Positions 53,065-64,000 of a stretch of 64,000 nt of DNA are shown here, in pieces. Where the stretch lies: positions 8,981,001-9,045,000 of the forward strand of contig NC_135258.1 in assembly GCF_964204865.1 (NCBI RefSeq), written 5' to 3'. Made by a program: the position numbers and the translations under genes. Under the pieces are notes generated by a model that worked only from the letters and a program-made list of their open reading frames with translations, was not told the DNA's origin and searched no databases. The stretch is from Styela clava. Taxonomy: Eukaryota; Chordata; Ascidiacea; Stolidobranchia; Styelidae. Position 1 is the stretch's first letter; each line of letters opens with the position of its first letter.

Positions 53065-53329
53065 ACAGCGCTGACGTGGAAATAATGTTGGATTTTCTGC
53101 AACGCCACACATCACGTTAATCGATTCTCTAATAAAGTATAATTCAATGATGGCAAAACTGATTAAAATCAATTCTATCTAATTGCCACGATTGTACAAC
53201 GACGACATTTTGCTCACTCAAGGCTTCCTCTATTTTTCTTTTTCTTCCAACAATACCCAGATATGAATATGTTTCATAAGAACTTATACTCAAGACAGTT
53301 AATTTGACGTATCGCCACACCATCGCTGT
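53065..53329 (+). pseudogene. Inverted partial copy of the 3' end of gene E
   Basis: About 265 bp, complementary to 56646-56910. It starts inside the last coding exon of E and keeps the end of the acidic tail in frame (SADVEIMLDFLQRHTSR, then TAA) plus the 3' flank out to ATCGCCACACCATCGCTG. No upstream part of the gene is present, so it is a fragment made by an inverted duplication. Confidence 0.85.
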
Positions 53330-54165
53330 TCTACCATAAATTTTGTCTCAATGGCGCCGCGACAGGTATCTGAATAAATGTGTATTAATGCGAGTATTGG
53401 AGTACTCATACCTCCTTCAACTTGACATACGTGTGTGTCAGGGATCCTATATTTTACCATCTTTCCTAATGTGATATGTTTTTTATAATTAATTTTAATT
53501 ATAAATGTCATTTATTATTATTACTAATTTCGCAAACAAGAATATGAATTGTGACTACAAGACTGCAAAATAAATCAGCATTCTTCGAGACAAAAATTTC
53601 GATTGAAATAACAGATATTTTACACTAAAATAACTGCCATTTTATCAATTTGTATTGACATATAGATTGTCATTCGAATTGTCACAGTTGTAAAAATGAC
53701 ACCAGAAAAGTTCTTTTTTTCAAAGAATGCATAGGCTGCACTTGTTAACAGGATCCATCGTGAACTGGAATAAAAGTCTGTTTCATTCTACATCATTCAT
53801 CATTGATATAACAATGTGAGTTCCGTCCAAACTTGTGTAACGTTATTACAGCAGTAGCTTGAGCGTGGTATTACTAAATTTTCATAAATACCCTGATTCT
53901 AGTGAACGGTCGGAAGCACTGAGTCAATGTTATCAATTTTTAATCGCATCCCATTATGTTGGAAGTTTTATAATGACAAAAACATGGCAGTGAGCATTCT
54001 CTAAAAAGGGTATTGATCATTTCAATATAGGAATTATAATGAAGTTTGAGCGTTCGTAGCAAATATTTAAAAAAAAAGTGGCGGTGCATTAACGTATCTA
54101 TTGATTATGTTTAACTCGAATTTCTAGCAATTTCAAAATTTTTTGTCGTTTTTTCTGTACTTGTT
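53330..54165. other. Spacer, nothing recognised
   Basis: AT-rich. No gene or repeat seen between the inverted E fragment and the leader of the lectin-like pseudogene. Confidence 0.4.
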
Positions 54166-55418
54166 TTTACTGTCAAATTATTTCCCAACCTATTATTACT
54201 GTACGAAACAGTTAGAATTAAAGTCAATGTTTGACGACCAGGCCACGGAGACGATGAAATTCTACATGATAATCAGCATTGTTGGATTTGCTTGTGGCCT
54301 ATTAATGTCAATACAAGCTAAGGTATTATAGTAACTATGAAAACACTGTCTTTCCGTTTTACATGAAATCATTATTATTATAGACAGACTCCATTGTATT
54401 TGAACACAGTTTTTTTTTTGTTTTTGGCCAATTAATAGCAGTACAGGACAAGGTGTTCTTGTAAATGTATCAATATAATTATTTTATAAACAGATGGTAT
54501 TTGAAAATGTAATATTGCATTTATATTATCGGCGACTATACAAAATCAATCAATTAGATCAAGAGTCTTCAAACTTATTTGACCGCGAGCCAGGTATGAC
54601 TCAAACTGGGTTTAAACGGGTCGGACAAATAATTTTGTCAATGCGATACAAAAAGTTGGGAAATGCATTCAATTTATTCAACAATATGAATTCTACATTT
54701 CTGAAGTCTTGAATATTAAATTCTATATCGCAGAATATAGAAAAAGACAGCTGATCCTGAGGTTTGCTGTTAGCAAAAGAATTGCATGTAGGCAGTACAA
54801 AAGTTAACATGACTTGTAAAATGCGTTCGACGTTCATTTTAGCACGAGAATACCGATGAGGTCTAGCCTTCATTGATGTTACCGCACGGTACCTATTTAA
54901 CAACGTTATATCAGGTAGTGCTCAACTTTTGGGAACTATGGTAAAGATCTACAAAACTTCAAAAAATAGCTTACTTATGCCTTTTAACACCGTCTTAGCA
55001 TAACTTAAGTAGTAATAACTAGCATTTTAACAAAAGTTTTATATCAAAAGTTTACACGAAATATACTAATAACAAAATATGTATCTTGTCGAGTTCTGAT
55101 GATTGCTCCACGGCTTCATTTTAGATCCTGGAAAGTCAGAAAATATTTGCGACTTTAACATTGACCAATTTACCTTAATTTTGAGTAATAATTCGATTTT
55201 TTTTCATTGGTGCAATATTAATTTATACTTGAGAAATTACAAAATATGATTCTAGTATTATTTTACTTAATGTGAGTTGTATATTTAACTATTTTTAATG
55301 ACGATCAATGCTTTGTTATGTGTTATGTCGGAGTGGTAATAGGAATATCAATTGCACAAGCATTTATTCTTTATCGAAATTGGCACAAAGTAGACTTTGG
55401 TGCTTTATGCCAGTAAAA
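54166..55418 (+). pseudogene. Decayed copy of the lectin-like gene
   Basis: The leader (AATTAAAGTCAATGTTTGACGACCAGG region) and the signal-peptide exon (54254-54317, MKFYMIISIVGFACGLLMSI) match the gene at 30050. The exon 1 donor is changed from GGTAAGG to GCTAAGG. Intron 1 sequence is recognisable at 54494-54570 without the hAT-type element. Exons 2-4 are missing. Pieces of intron 4 recur at 55030-55320, and the end of exon 5 is kept at 55328-55418 (VVIGISIAQAF ... FGALCQ, stop). It cannot make the full domain. Confidence 0.82.
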
Positions 55419-55454
55419 TTGTTATATCTTTGCAAAAACACCACATACTGACCA

Positions 55455-55950
55455 GAGATGTATCTATGTATCGGTATCGGCAATATCGGCCCAATTTTTG
55501 GTAATAGTCTATTGGAGATTACTCTATCTTTAATTAAGTTCTGAAAAATTGTAAATTCATTGAAGAGCTATTTTTTACAATAAAAACATTTTTGCAAGGC
55601 AAAGTAAAGCGAACTATAGGTGTAAATCTAATTCTAATCCGATACCCGCTACAGTAATAGTTCTAAACCTGAATGACAACAATTCGATGACCATTTTCAT
55701 TGCGATTTACTTTATTTCTTATACGAAGTTGAATATATATATTTTGTATATTATTTTTGAAAATGCTTTAGTTGTAAGCAATTTTTCTTATTTGTTGTTT
55801 GCTTTCTTTGTAATTTTTACAGGCCTACATTTCTTCAACGTTGCCCTTGATGTAAATTTCCTCTCGATATGCTTCTCTTGTATTTATTGTATTTTACATT
55901 TCAGAAAAATTGCTTTTACTTTAAATTTTTTTGATAAATCATCTTTTTCA
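55455..55950 (+). repeat. Duplicated block R2, copy 2
   Basis: Partner of 36494-37000. It begins about 36 bp after the stop of the lectin-like pseudogene with CCAGAGATGTATC and a GTATCGGTATCGG motif. Confidence 0.75.
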
Positions 55951-56030
55951 AAACAGTCAATAGTTGTAACATATGTAGTTACTTTTCAAACTCAACCAGT
56001 AACAGTGGGTTATAGATGTGGCGCTACTTG

Positions 56031-56271
56031 AAGACCTCATAAGGTCTCTCTGACTCCTGTCATTACCAGTAATAATATCGGTATCAATTTCTGTGCAATC
56101 ATTATTTGCGATGACAAATAAAATATTGCCTGACTGAATTATATGTATACTTCGTGTAAAAAGCTGACGATGATGGTCCGCGTATGGCCACTCTCCAACC
56201 ACAAACACAAGTGAAATAATATTTATATCATGAAAATGAATCGTTTCTGCTATACCGTTTCTATACCTCAA
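56031..56271 (-). other. Possible NTF2-like domain fragment
   Basis: An open frame containing SLVFVVGEWPYADHHRQLFT followed by RSIHIIQSGNILFVIANNDC resembles, by eye, the last two strands of the NTF2-like fold of nuclear export factors (FTR..., then ...VND). There is no clear start or splice context, and the frame continues into an unrelated Ser-rich tail. It may be a gene fossil or chance. Confidence 0.2.
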
Positions 56272-56645
56272 ACTACTTGATGTTGTTATTCTTATATATA
56301 CAGTCGTTGTATTTTAATGACGCGAAAAGCATTCTACCCCAGTATTTATATATATTTTTGTCATGCACGCCCAATTTATTGCGTTTTATCCGTACTGCCT
56401 GCGGTAGTATGTTTTACTTCTCACGGCACTATCAAAATGAAATTTATGGTATTTTTCGTTTTCATTTGAAGTTTTTGTATGATATTGTTTCAGTCTGTAA
56501 GAGAGCATAGCGCCTATAAGAGCCAATTTCAACATTTTTTCGAGGCCGCAGTTTGCATACCTACACACCCCTGTGTTCTGCAATAATAATAAGGAAACTG
56601 ATATTCTACGTTTACGATATATTTGCATGAGAGATGACCCTAGTA

Positions 56646-56910
56646 CAGCGATGGTGTGGCGATACGTCAAATTAACTGTCTTGAGTATAAGTTCTTATGA
56701 AACATATTCTTATCTGGGTATTGATGGGAAAATAAAGAAAATTATAGGAAGCCTTGAATGAGCAAAATGTCGTCGTTGCATAATCGTGGCAATTGGATAG
56801 AATTGATTTCAATCAGTTTTGCCATCACTGAATCATATTTTATTGAAGAATCGATTAATTTGATGTGTGACGTTGCAGAGAATCCAACATTATTTCTACG
56901 TCAGCGCTGT
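56646..56910 (-). repeat. Inverted repeat arm, 3' end of gene E and flank
   Basis: Pairs with 53065-53329. The arms face each other across 3.3 kb holding the lectin-like pseudogene and R2 copy 2. Confidence 0.85.
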
Positions 56911-58249
56911 CTTCATCTTGTGTATTGAATTCCATCTTTTGCACATGTTGAAGTTCACCTGCTTATGAAAAAAACGTATACGCGCTAAATTTGACGCATT
57001 CTCCATCGATTAAGTCTACTGTAAATACTGTGTTTTAATTTAAAATATATTCTTTTACTGGCTCAGACTTTGAATCACAGAAACACAAGACAATAGCAGG
57101 AGTTCTATTACACCGTATACTAGAGAGAATTATTAAGATATTCAATTTTCGATTTCTTTTGGAATTTGTTTCTCTTCGGAAAATATTGCGCATTTTGGGT
57201 GTCCAATTACCAAATTTCCGACCTACTCAACCGACGTTGTCAAAAGTGCTATTCAGTACTAGAGTACTTTAAAATTTGATTATTGTATCTCAATTTTCAT
57301 GTTTACAGTTTTCTATCATTGCCATTCTAAATAAATCTAATATTATGACTGCAATGTGTTTCATTACCGTCAGACAAGTTGACAATTTCCTCAACTGCTT
57401 GCATGAAATCTGCAACTGTGTCATCGCTCAGCTCTTCTGATAAATCATTTTCCATTTTGGACATTGCCTTTCTAAGTTCTGCTTCGTCCTAAAAATTTTG
57501 CATTTGTATATTGAACTGAATAGCTTAGAGTTGAGGAAAAATTTAACCATTATAACATATAGTTATGAATGAGGGTATATATTTGATCATTTTGTTGTTT
57601 TCCCTTGCACAGCTACAGTGGATAATAAGCAGAAATAGATTTTGGATACAGAAATGTTTTTGAGTGGGACCTTACCATATTTCTTAGCGTTTTGATTCCA
57701 TCCCAGAATCCAGTCGCCACCGCTGCTCCTTTAACTGCGTATCTGACAATGCTGGAAAACACCAGTAAAAAAATTTTCACAAAAAAACAAGTAGTTGATA
57801 TTTAGGTGATTGTGTCAAAATTAATAATTTGTTTGTCTTCAATGAAGGGAAATTTAGTTGCGGCAGAGATGTAATTGATGCTTATTTGAAACATCTTGAT
57901 AGCTTGATAAGTTTTGAATAGGTAAATTCGATTTTGCCAATTTTCATTTGTAATAAATCAAATCTAACACTCATTCATGATAAACAATATTGCCCAGATT
58001 TGACGGATAGAGAAGATTGAGATATTAAAGATGCAAACTTCTTAGATAGTTTTAGAAATGTAAATTCAAATGATTCAAAATAAATTCAGACAAATAGTTC
58101 TGTATAGTGTGTCTTTCATCTACTTACGGATATTTTTTCCACACACGATGTACGGTTCTGACTGTTTTTTTCACCCAGCCCCAGCCTTGGGTGTCTTGTA
58201 TCAGTAACGCAGCCAATAAAGCAACAAGTATCACCGCTTTCGTATTCAT
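56855..58249 (-). CDS. Gene E: styelin-like AMP precursor, four exons, 140 aa
   Basis: Exons in coding order: 58128-58249, 57676-57751, 57368-57488 and 56855-56958; intron phases 2, 0 and 1 with clean GT-AG sites. The signal peptide (MNTKAVILVALLAALLIQDT, then Q) is followed by a cationic amphipathic core starting GWGWVKKTVRTVHRVWKKYP and continuing IVRYAVKGAAVATGFW; residues 22-57 have eight Lys/Arg and no acidic residue. The Gly-Trp start and spaced aromatic and basic residues match the styelin / pleurocidin-like AMPs of Styela blood cells. An acidic tail follows (ENDLSEELSDDTVADFMQAV, then EEIVNLSD), as in styelin precursors, but an extra exon 4 (ELQHVQKMEFNTQDEDSADV and on) makes the precursor clearly longer than the roughly 80 aa styelin precursors. 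TATA box and AATAAA (56839-56844) are present. Strongest AMP call in the window. Confidence 0.88.
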
Positions 58250-58304
58250 CTTGTATAATATGTCAGATTTTGAATTTTAGATATGTGATTGGAAAGAAAT
58301 GGCA

Positions 58305-58312
58305 TATTTATA
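58305..58312 (-). promoter_or_regulatory. TATA box of gene E
   Basis: TATAAATA on the minus strand, about 56 bp before the ATG. It leaves a very short 5' UTR and no room for a leader intron. Confidence 0.65.
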
Positions 58313-58339
58313 GGTTTTGGATCCCACGCTGTGTGATAT

Positions 58340-59068
58340 TTTAATAGTTTCCTACTCATTGCCTATCAAATAAATGAGTTGGACCTTCCCACTGCTATTT
58401 TTCTCTGCGTTGCTGCGTGCTAGTGTTAATACATATGTACTGACTGTAAAAACATTGTACCAAAATTGAAAACGACTATATCAAGCGTGACAACAGCACA
58501 GCTTCATAACTAGATTGACGTTAATGTTGGAGGCAAAATAAAATAAGTGCAACTGTACCACTAATTTTGTAAGCAACATATTTGAAGGTCACTTGTCACT
58601 TCAAGATTTATTCGATACCTAACATTTAGATTTAGACCACCGAAAAACAAATTGAGTAGTGCGTGCCCTATAGAAATTATTTCCAGCCTATTTTCGAGGT
58701 TTTCATCTAGTGGTATGAAATATCTGAATAAAAATGCTACCATGTGCTTCTACTTTTAACCCCTTTCTTAATTCTGTACTCGACCCCGTTAAGAAATGGC
58801 ACCGGAGTCTCACAACGTATCAGATCCGGGTCACTTCCGTAAACAGGGATCTTGTCCTCTCCACAAATCCTTTCATAATTGTTTTAACACGACCAAATCA
58901 GGACCATCCGGGGCACCATTTCCTCCTATCTTTTTGACTGCCTACAATCTGCAGGAGAAAAAAAAATGACCTGATTTCCTATGATACGGTATTATTATGT
59001 ATTTAGGGTATTAGAGTCCCTCATGTTTATATATGCTGACATCAAAAATCATATAGATTCAATTTTAC
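58340..59068. repeat. Inverted repeat arm left of gene F
   Basis: About 730 bp complementary, with small indels, to 62925-63690. Landmarks: ACATATGTACTGACTGT, ACAGCTTCATAA, GTGCCCTATAGAAATTATTT, TCACTTCCGTAAACAGG, ATCAAAAATCATATAGATTC. It lies immediately upstream of gene E and downstream of gene F. Confidence 0.88.
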
Positions 59069-59099
59069 AAGGAGAATTTTACAAATCTCAATCACTATT

Positions 59100-60360
59100 A
59101 TCTGAAACTCGGGAATTATTCTTTTCAATTTCTGAGTGAGTTATCGTGATCTTGCTTCAAGAAAAAGGTTTTAAAAAATATTTATTTTCTGGTTGTAATC
59201 TCCATTTTTTCACATTTTATAAATTCTACATTATCACGTACTTTCATGGGACAAAGCAGGTTATATAAGAGCCCTACTAAAATATTATTTTACCTATTTC
59301 AAAATTACCTATATTATCAATATAAAATTATTACGTACAAACATTTGAAGGATTCCGGACGAAAATGGTCATCATAAAATACAGACACATAGCATTTGAC
59401 TATAGAGGCTTTTGATATTAGTGACTATTCACAACTTTAAATAAAAAAATTGTAATAACAATGGTAGGCGATGCTTAATATAATATCATGCATATTATAC
59501 GAATGCATGTTTTGCTAAGTAGTTTTTTCATTCTTTTCCCATGTGATCAACTGCGTTTCTTCATATAAGTTGGGTCTATATTATCTGCAAAAAACTCCTT
59601 TCACACAAACTTGTACAGAGGACACACGACACACACGATTCTTTCATCTTAAGCAAACTTTTATAACAAGAAGCACTGATTACGTGAAGTATTAGTTTTA
59701 TTAGCAACTATTATTATCTCCTTCATTTCATTATTTTACAGATATCAATATAAATTTGCTTCTCAATATGGATGGTGAAAATTCTGCCATTATGAAACCT
59801 ATTTTTGTTTAAAAATGACAAATATTTTGTTTTTCATTTATTCTGATTAATAAAAATCATGTATTGTATTGCAACTTTTCCAAGATATTATTTTCAATTA
59901 TAGGCGTTCACATCATCGACGAACTCTTGCATACGTTTAAAGATCACGTCATCTGCATCTCTGTATTTTGAATCTGTGGTTTCGTGGTCTAACTCAGCCA
60001 CTATATTGTCCAAAACATCTCCGGATGAAGATTGCTTGTTTCTCTTCCATCTCCTACTAGAAAAATAAAGTTCATAGATATATGACGACATTTGGGATTT
60101 GTCTCCACATAAAATATTATTTTCTAGAAATACTACGAAACACAAAACTTCGAATCACACCAGCATTTGAAGTTCTATGTTTAACAATTTTCAACATCAT
60201 CATCGGCTTTCCTAACTTTCTTTAATTATCATCATGCCACGATTGTGGTGAATCAAACATTATTTTTTTTTTAAACGAAACTTACGAAAATTTAATGAAC
60301 CATGACTTTTATTTTGGTCTAAAATTCCATTGGCTTGGAACTATCGCCTGCAAATTACTC
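59100..60360 (-). repeat. Segmental duplication, F copy
   Basis: Partner of 49430-50983; see gene D. This copy runs on into an intact exon 1, so it is closer to the ancestral state. Confidence 0.85.
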
Positions 60361-60513
60361 ATAATCACAATTATAAATCTCGAATACTTACAACTGCCAG
60401 AAACGTTTCCACTTTTCCCTGCGCAATTTCTTTTTCTCGGGGTCAATTTTTGAATCAATGATTTGAATGAGAGCAATTGCTAATAACAACAACGCAATCG
60501 TTCCACGAAACAT
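59894..60513 (-). CDS. Gene F: Trp/Lys/Arg-rich AMP-like precursor, two coding exons, 93 aa
   Basis: Coding exons 60392-60513 and 59894-60053, with a phase 2 GTAAGT intron. The signal peptide (MFRGTIALLLLAIALIQIID, then S) starts MFR like genes A and B. The cationic core is KKKLRREKWKRFWQLRWKRN, then K, with 12 basic residues, one Glu and three Trp between 27 and 47. The acidic tail follows (DVLDNIVAELDHETTD ... EFVDDVNAYN). Gene C shares the KRFW motif, the intron position within it and the precursor length. An acceptor-like ATATTCTAG just upstream of the ATG suggests a 5' UTR intron. AATAAA lies about 55 nt after the stop (near 59835). Activity is inferred. Confidence 0.88.
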
Positions 60514-60529
60514 GTTAGTTACGCTATCT

Positions 60530-61589
60530 AGAATATATGGAAAATATGTCATATTCATTTTTTAAACTTAAAAATTCCAATTAGTAAACTTATTGAAGTA
60601 ATTATTATTGATTTAACATCTATGTATTTAGATACCAGAATAGGTTTAAGATAAACTAATACTAATTTTCAGCAGTGTTCCTTTTTCCTTTCGAGTAATC
60701 ATTATATTCGTAATCTGTACGACTTTTTTTTTAATTTTTATCTAAAGGTTGAATAAGGTTACCTGTCAGAAATCTTACCCAGGGTCTCAATCGAGCAGAT
60801 AAGTATATGTTTGATACATACACATACATATAAAGTTTGTGATTGGATTTTATTTAAAACGCCCAATTATCAACAGCTACATTCTCAATATACGATAGTG
60901 CGCTCGTGAATGAGAATATGAAATTATACATAAAATATTCTGACAGCATAATTTTTTTAAATTGATTTATTTGATAGCAAACCCCCTCTATTACCTTCTC
61001 GATGGTTGAATTTTAGAATATCTAATAACAGGTTGTCATTAGCACGTCTTATATACGAAAGCCAGGATGTCCCCGAAACAATGCTTTATGTGACACATTG
61101 GTTGAATAAAATCGACGTAAAAGTTTCCGTTAGTTGTTCAAGACATAGGCCAATGGCCAATGAACGAATTTAAAGGTTTAATTAATATATCCATCCAAAT
61201 AACGCTCTGTTTGCACAATCATTTGAATGGAAACTATTGTCTGTAATTCCTTATTTTGCTTGACCTGAGCAATATTGTATAAATGCTATTTTTGCTTATG
61301 GAATGACCTCGACATCAGCATGATTGAAGTTATATTCATTACGTCCTATTTTAAATAAATATTCACTAAAATTGCTAGCTTCATTTCAAAACTGTTTGTA
61401 TGTTGAGAATAAGATCAACAATATGTTTAAAAAATATTTTTTGCAAAACTTCTGGAATTCTACTGCGATGAAATGGTGTAGTAATGTATTAAAACACTAT
61501 TCTTAGACATGCAACATATTGTAAAAGCACCGATTGAGTCATCCGACTGAAATGTCATATTTGTAATCGCAATTAGTGCTCATTGGATG
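60530..61589. other. Upstream region of gene F
   Basis: Probably holds the leader exon and promoter of F. Donor-like GGGTAAGA and CAGGTAACC sites lie near 60765-60785 on the minus strand. No other gene seen. Confidence 0.4.
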
Positions 61590-61974
61590 CCGTGTTTCCC
61601 CAAAAATAAGACCTACCCTGAAAAAAAGAATTGCCCTGAATTTTAAAAATAATTTTAATATGAGCCCTCCCCTTAAAATAAGACTTAGTCAACAGCGCGA
61701 ATTTTTTTTTAACCTAGTCGATAGCAAGAAATCTCTCCTACACGTTTTAAATCATTGATAATCTATGTTTTGCAGTTATTTTGAATAAAAACGTGGTATT
61801 TATAAGAGAATAAATATCGGTTTTTGTATTCTGTATGTTTGAAAATCACGTTATTCTCTATTTTGTAATTTTGTTTTTTATAAATGAAAATATAAGACAT
61901 CTCCCGAAAATAAGCCCTAGTGTTATTTTTCGGAATAAAACTGAAATAAGACCCATATTTTCGGGGAAACACGG
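61590..61974. mobile_element. MITE with CCGTGTTTCCCC termini, 385 bp
   Basis: Starts CCGTGTTTCCCCAAAAATAA and ends TTTTCGGGGAAACACGG, inverted repeats of about 20 bp, with repeated AATAAGAC / AATAAGCCC motifs inside. The target duplication is not clear. Non-coding. Confidence 0.75.
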
Positions 61975-62629
61975 TAGTAAAACGTAAAAAGGTAATGACA
62001 ATTAAAACTGGAAAATTAGTGAAAAGTGATTTAAATATATATAATTGAAAAAGGGCAAGACGTTCTCTTCAGAGGTTCAGAGGTTCCTTCAGAGTTTTAT
62101 TCGCTGTAAACATTTTTTATTTTCTTTTTCCATTTTCCTGTCAAATTACGATATGGTTGATTCCGTTTTGGGTATAGTGGTAAAAATATTAAAAAAAAAG
62201 TATCAAGTTGAATTACGAATTACTCATATTAACATATAATAATAAATACAAGGATATTACTGAATTGATGAAATATAATACTGGACTCTGATTTGACCCA
62301 TGATCCCCGTTTTACCCTTTGCACAACGTTTATTTCGGGTTATAGAAAGTGTACGACTTGACAGAATTGAACAAGCACAGCCTGTAACCCTATTTATGGT
62401 ATTATATTGAAGCGGCAAAGGCACTTCCACAATCAGGCTACATTGTGGTTCACATAAAATGATTCGTAAACTTTATCCGGACGTTGTCTTTACTAACGAA
62501 TGCAATGAGGTCATGTGTGGTACATGATATATATTGGCACTACTATTTCTATGAGAATCTTATGTATCAATATACCAATCACATTTATCCTTTTCTATAT
62601 ATTCAGAAGAATTTTCAATATAGCTGCGG

Positions 62630-62830
62630 TGTACGTACAGTACAGTATAGAAAATGGTGCCCCTGGTTTAACCGTATTAAAACAATAAATTCAAAAGGGT
62701 TTAAGAGAGGACAAGTGCCTTGTTTACGGATGTGACCGGGGCCTGATACGACGTGGGCACCATTATTAAACCGGGCGGTGAACAAAATTATTAACTGGGT
62801 GAATGGGTTAAAAGTATTTCGCACATGGTA
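62630..62830 (-). repeat. Extra copy of part of the flanking inverted repeat
   Basis: GAAAATGGTGCCCC..., TGTTTACGGATGTGACCGGG and a GGGTTAAA stretch match 63070-63250 in the same orientation and 58755-58960 inverted. It is a third copy of the same unit. Confidence 0.75.
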
Positions 62831-62924
62831 AAATAAATAAGCAGAATAGCAGAAAATAAAATCAGCCATAGGTTTGTTTTAACTTCCAAATAAATTGAAA
62901 TGAAATTGAGATATTGTAAAATAC

Positions 62925-63690
62925 AGATTGTAAAATTGAATCTATATGATTTTTGATATCAGTATATAGAAACAAAATATATAATCTATATATTACCGAA
63001 TCATAGAAAATTGGGTCATATAATATTATTTTTTTTTTACAGATTATAGGCAGTCAACAAGATAGGAGAAAATGGTGCCCCGGATGGCAATGATTCGGTC
63101 GCGTTAGAACAATAATTATGAAGGGATTTGCGAAAGTACAAGAGCCCTGTTTACGGAAGTGACCGGGTTCTGATACATTGTGAGCCTCCGGTGCCTTTTC
63201 TTAACAGGGTCGAGTACAAAATTATGACAAGGGTTAAACGTAGAAGCGAATGATAGCATTTCTGTTCAGATATTTTCCCACTACCGACAAAAAACATCGG
63301 AAATAGGCTGGAAATAATTTCTATAGGGCACATATTACTCAATTTGTTTTTCGATGTTCTAAATCTAAATGGTTGGTATCGAATGAATCCTGAAGTGACA
63401 AGGTATGGATTTCAAGATATCGAACTTTCAAATATTTGCTCACAAAACTAGTGGTACAGTTGCAACTATTTAATTCTGCCTTCATCATTGACATTAATCT
63501 AGTTTTATGAAGCTGTGCGTGTTGTCATGCTTGATATAACCGTTTTTAATTCTGCTACTATATTTTAACAGTCAGTACATATGTAAATACTACAACGTAG
63601 AAAAAATGGTAGTAGGAAGGTGAATGCCACTTTCATCAATTTTAATTCATTTAAGTTCAAATAGGCAATAAAGAAGTCAATACTTTAATC
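62925..63690. repeat. Inverted repeat arm right of gene F
   Basis: Pairs with 58340-59068. Together the arms enclose gene F and the MITE (about 3.9 kb). Confidence 0.88.
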
Positions 63691-63709
63691 TACTTTGTCG
63701 GTGTTGGCC

Positions 63710-64000
63710 TGACGTGGGCAAACAAAGGCCGGCTGGCCAAATCCGGCCAGTTTGTTGATTCAATTTGGCCCACCTGACACTGTCATAAAATTCTTTTAAC
63801 CAATTCTGCATTCTCTACATAGTTGTTGCTATTAAAATCTGTATGGTGCAATAGGCTTGTTAAATTAGGATTGTAGTATGTGTAAGTTGATATTTGTTTG
63901 TCACAGAATTTCATGTTATGGGGACGTTAACAAAAATTTAAGTTTTCTTGCTCACTTCATTCGTCAGCGAGCTTTTCACACCACCTTATTTTGTCGCTTG
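63710..64000. mobile_element. Possible left end of another hAT-type element
   Basis: CTGACGTGGGCAAACAAAGG, GGCCAAATCCGGCCAG and TTTGGCCCACCTGAC have the style of the hAT-type MITE termini seen elsewhere here. The element would run past the window end, so no second terminus can be checked. Confidence 0.3.

Overview
This is AT-rich nuclear DNA from an animal: genes are split by GT-AG introns, intergenic stretches are long, and non-coding mobile elements are common. A Wnt5-type gene together with a cluster of styelin-like antimicrobial peptide (AMP) precursors suggests a solitary tunicate, probably a styelid ascidian such as Styela. The species is inference. All exon models were read by eye from ORFs and splice signals; no search or folding program was run.

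Layout. 508-656: possible last exon of an unidentified plus-strand gene. 3527-11162: complete five-exon Wnt5 gene (+). 11.2-27.2 kb: mostly empty, with three minus-strand ORFs that could be terminal exons of unrecognised genes (14.1, 19.3, 20.2 kb) and one hAT-type MITE. 27.2-37.0 kb: a five-exon secreted C-type lectin-like gene (+, 30050-33702), whose first intron carries a 1.6 kb hAT-type element with another nested inside it, flanked by locally duplicated blocks.

38-60.5 kb is the main interest: five intact minus-strand genes, called here A, B, C, E and F, plus an orphan exon D. Each gene encodes a signal peptide, a cationic Arg/Lys/Trp-rich core and an acidic tail, the usual AMP precursor plan. 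In all five the first coding intron is phase 2 and cuts the cationic core. A, B and E also share the later phases 0 and 1. C and F have only two coding exons. E has a styelin-like core beginning Gly-Trp; A and B have Arg tracts directly after the signal peptide; C and F have Trp/Arg cores. The cluster therefore looks like one family whose mature peptide has diverged strongly while the precursor plan stayed fixed.

The cluster is structurally restless. A and B lie in a tandem duplication. The D block (49.4-51.0 kb) copies the F block (59.1-60.4 kb) but stops just short of exon 1. A 265 bp inverted copy of the end of gene E lies at 53.1 kb. Between that copy and E sits a decayed copy of the lectin-like gene. 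A second inverted repeat of about 0.7 kb flanks gene F (58.3-59.1 and 62.9-63.7 kb).
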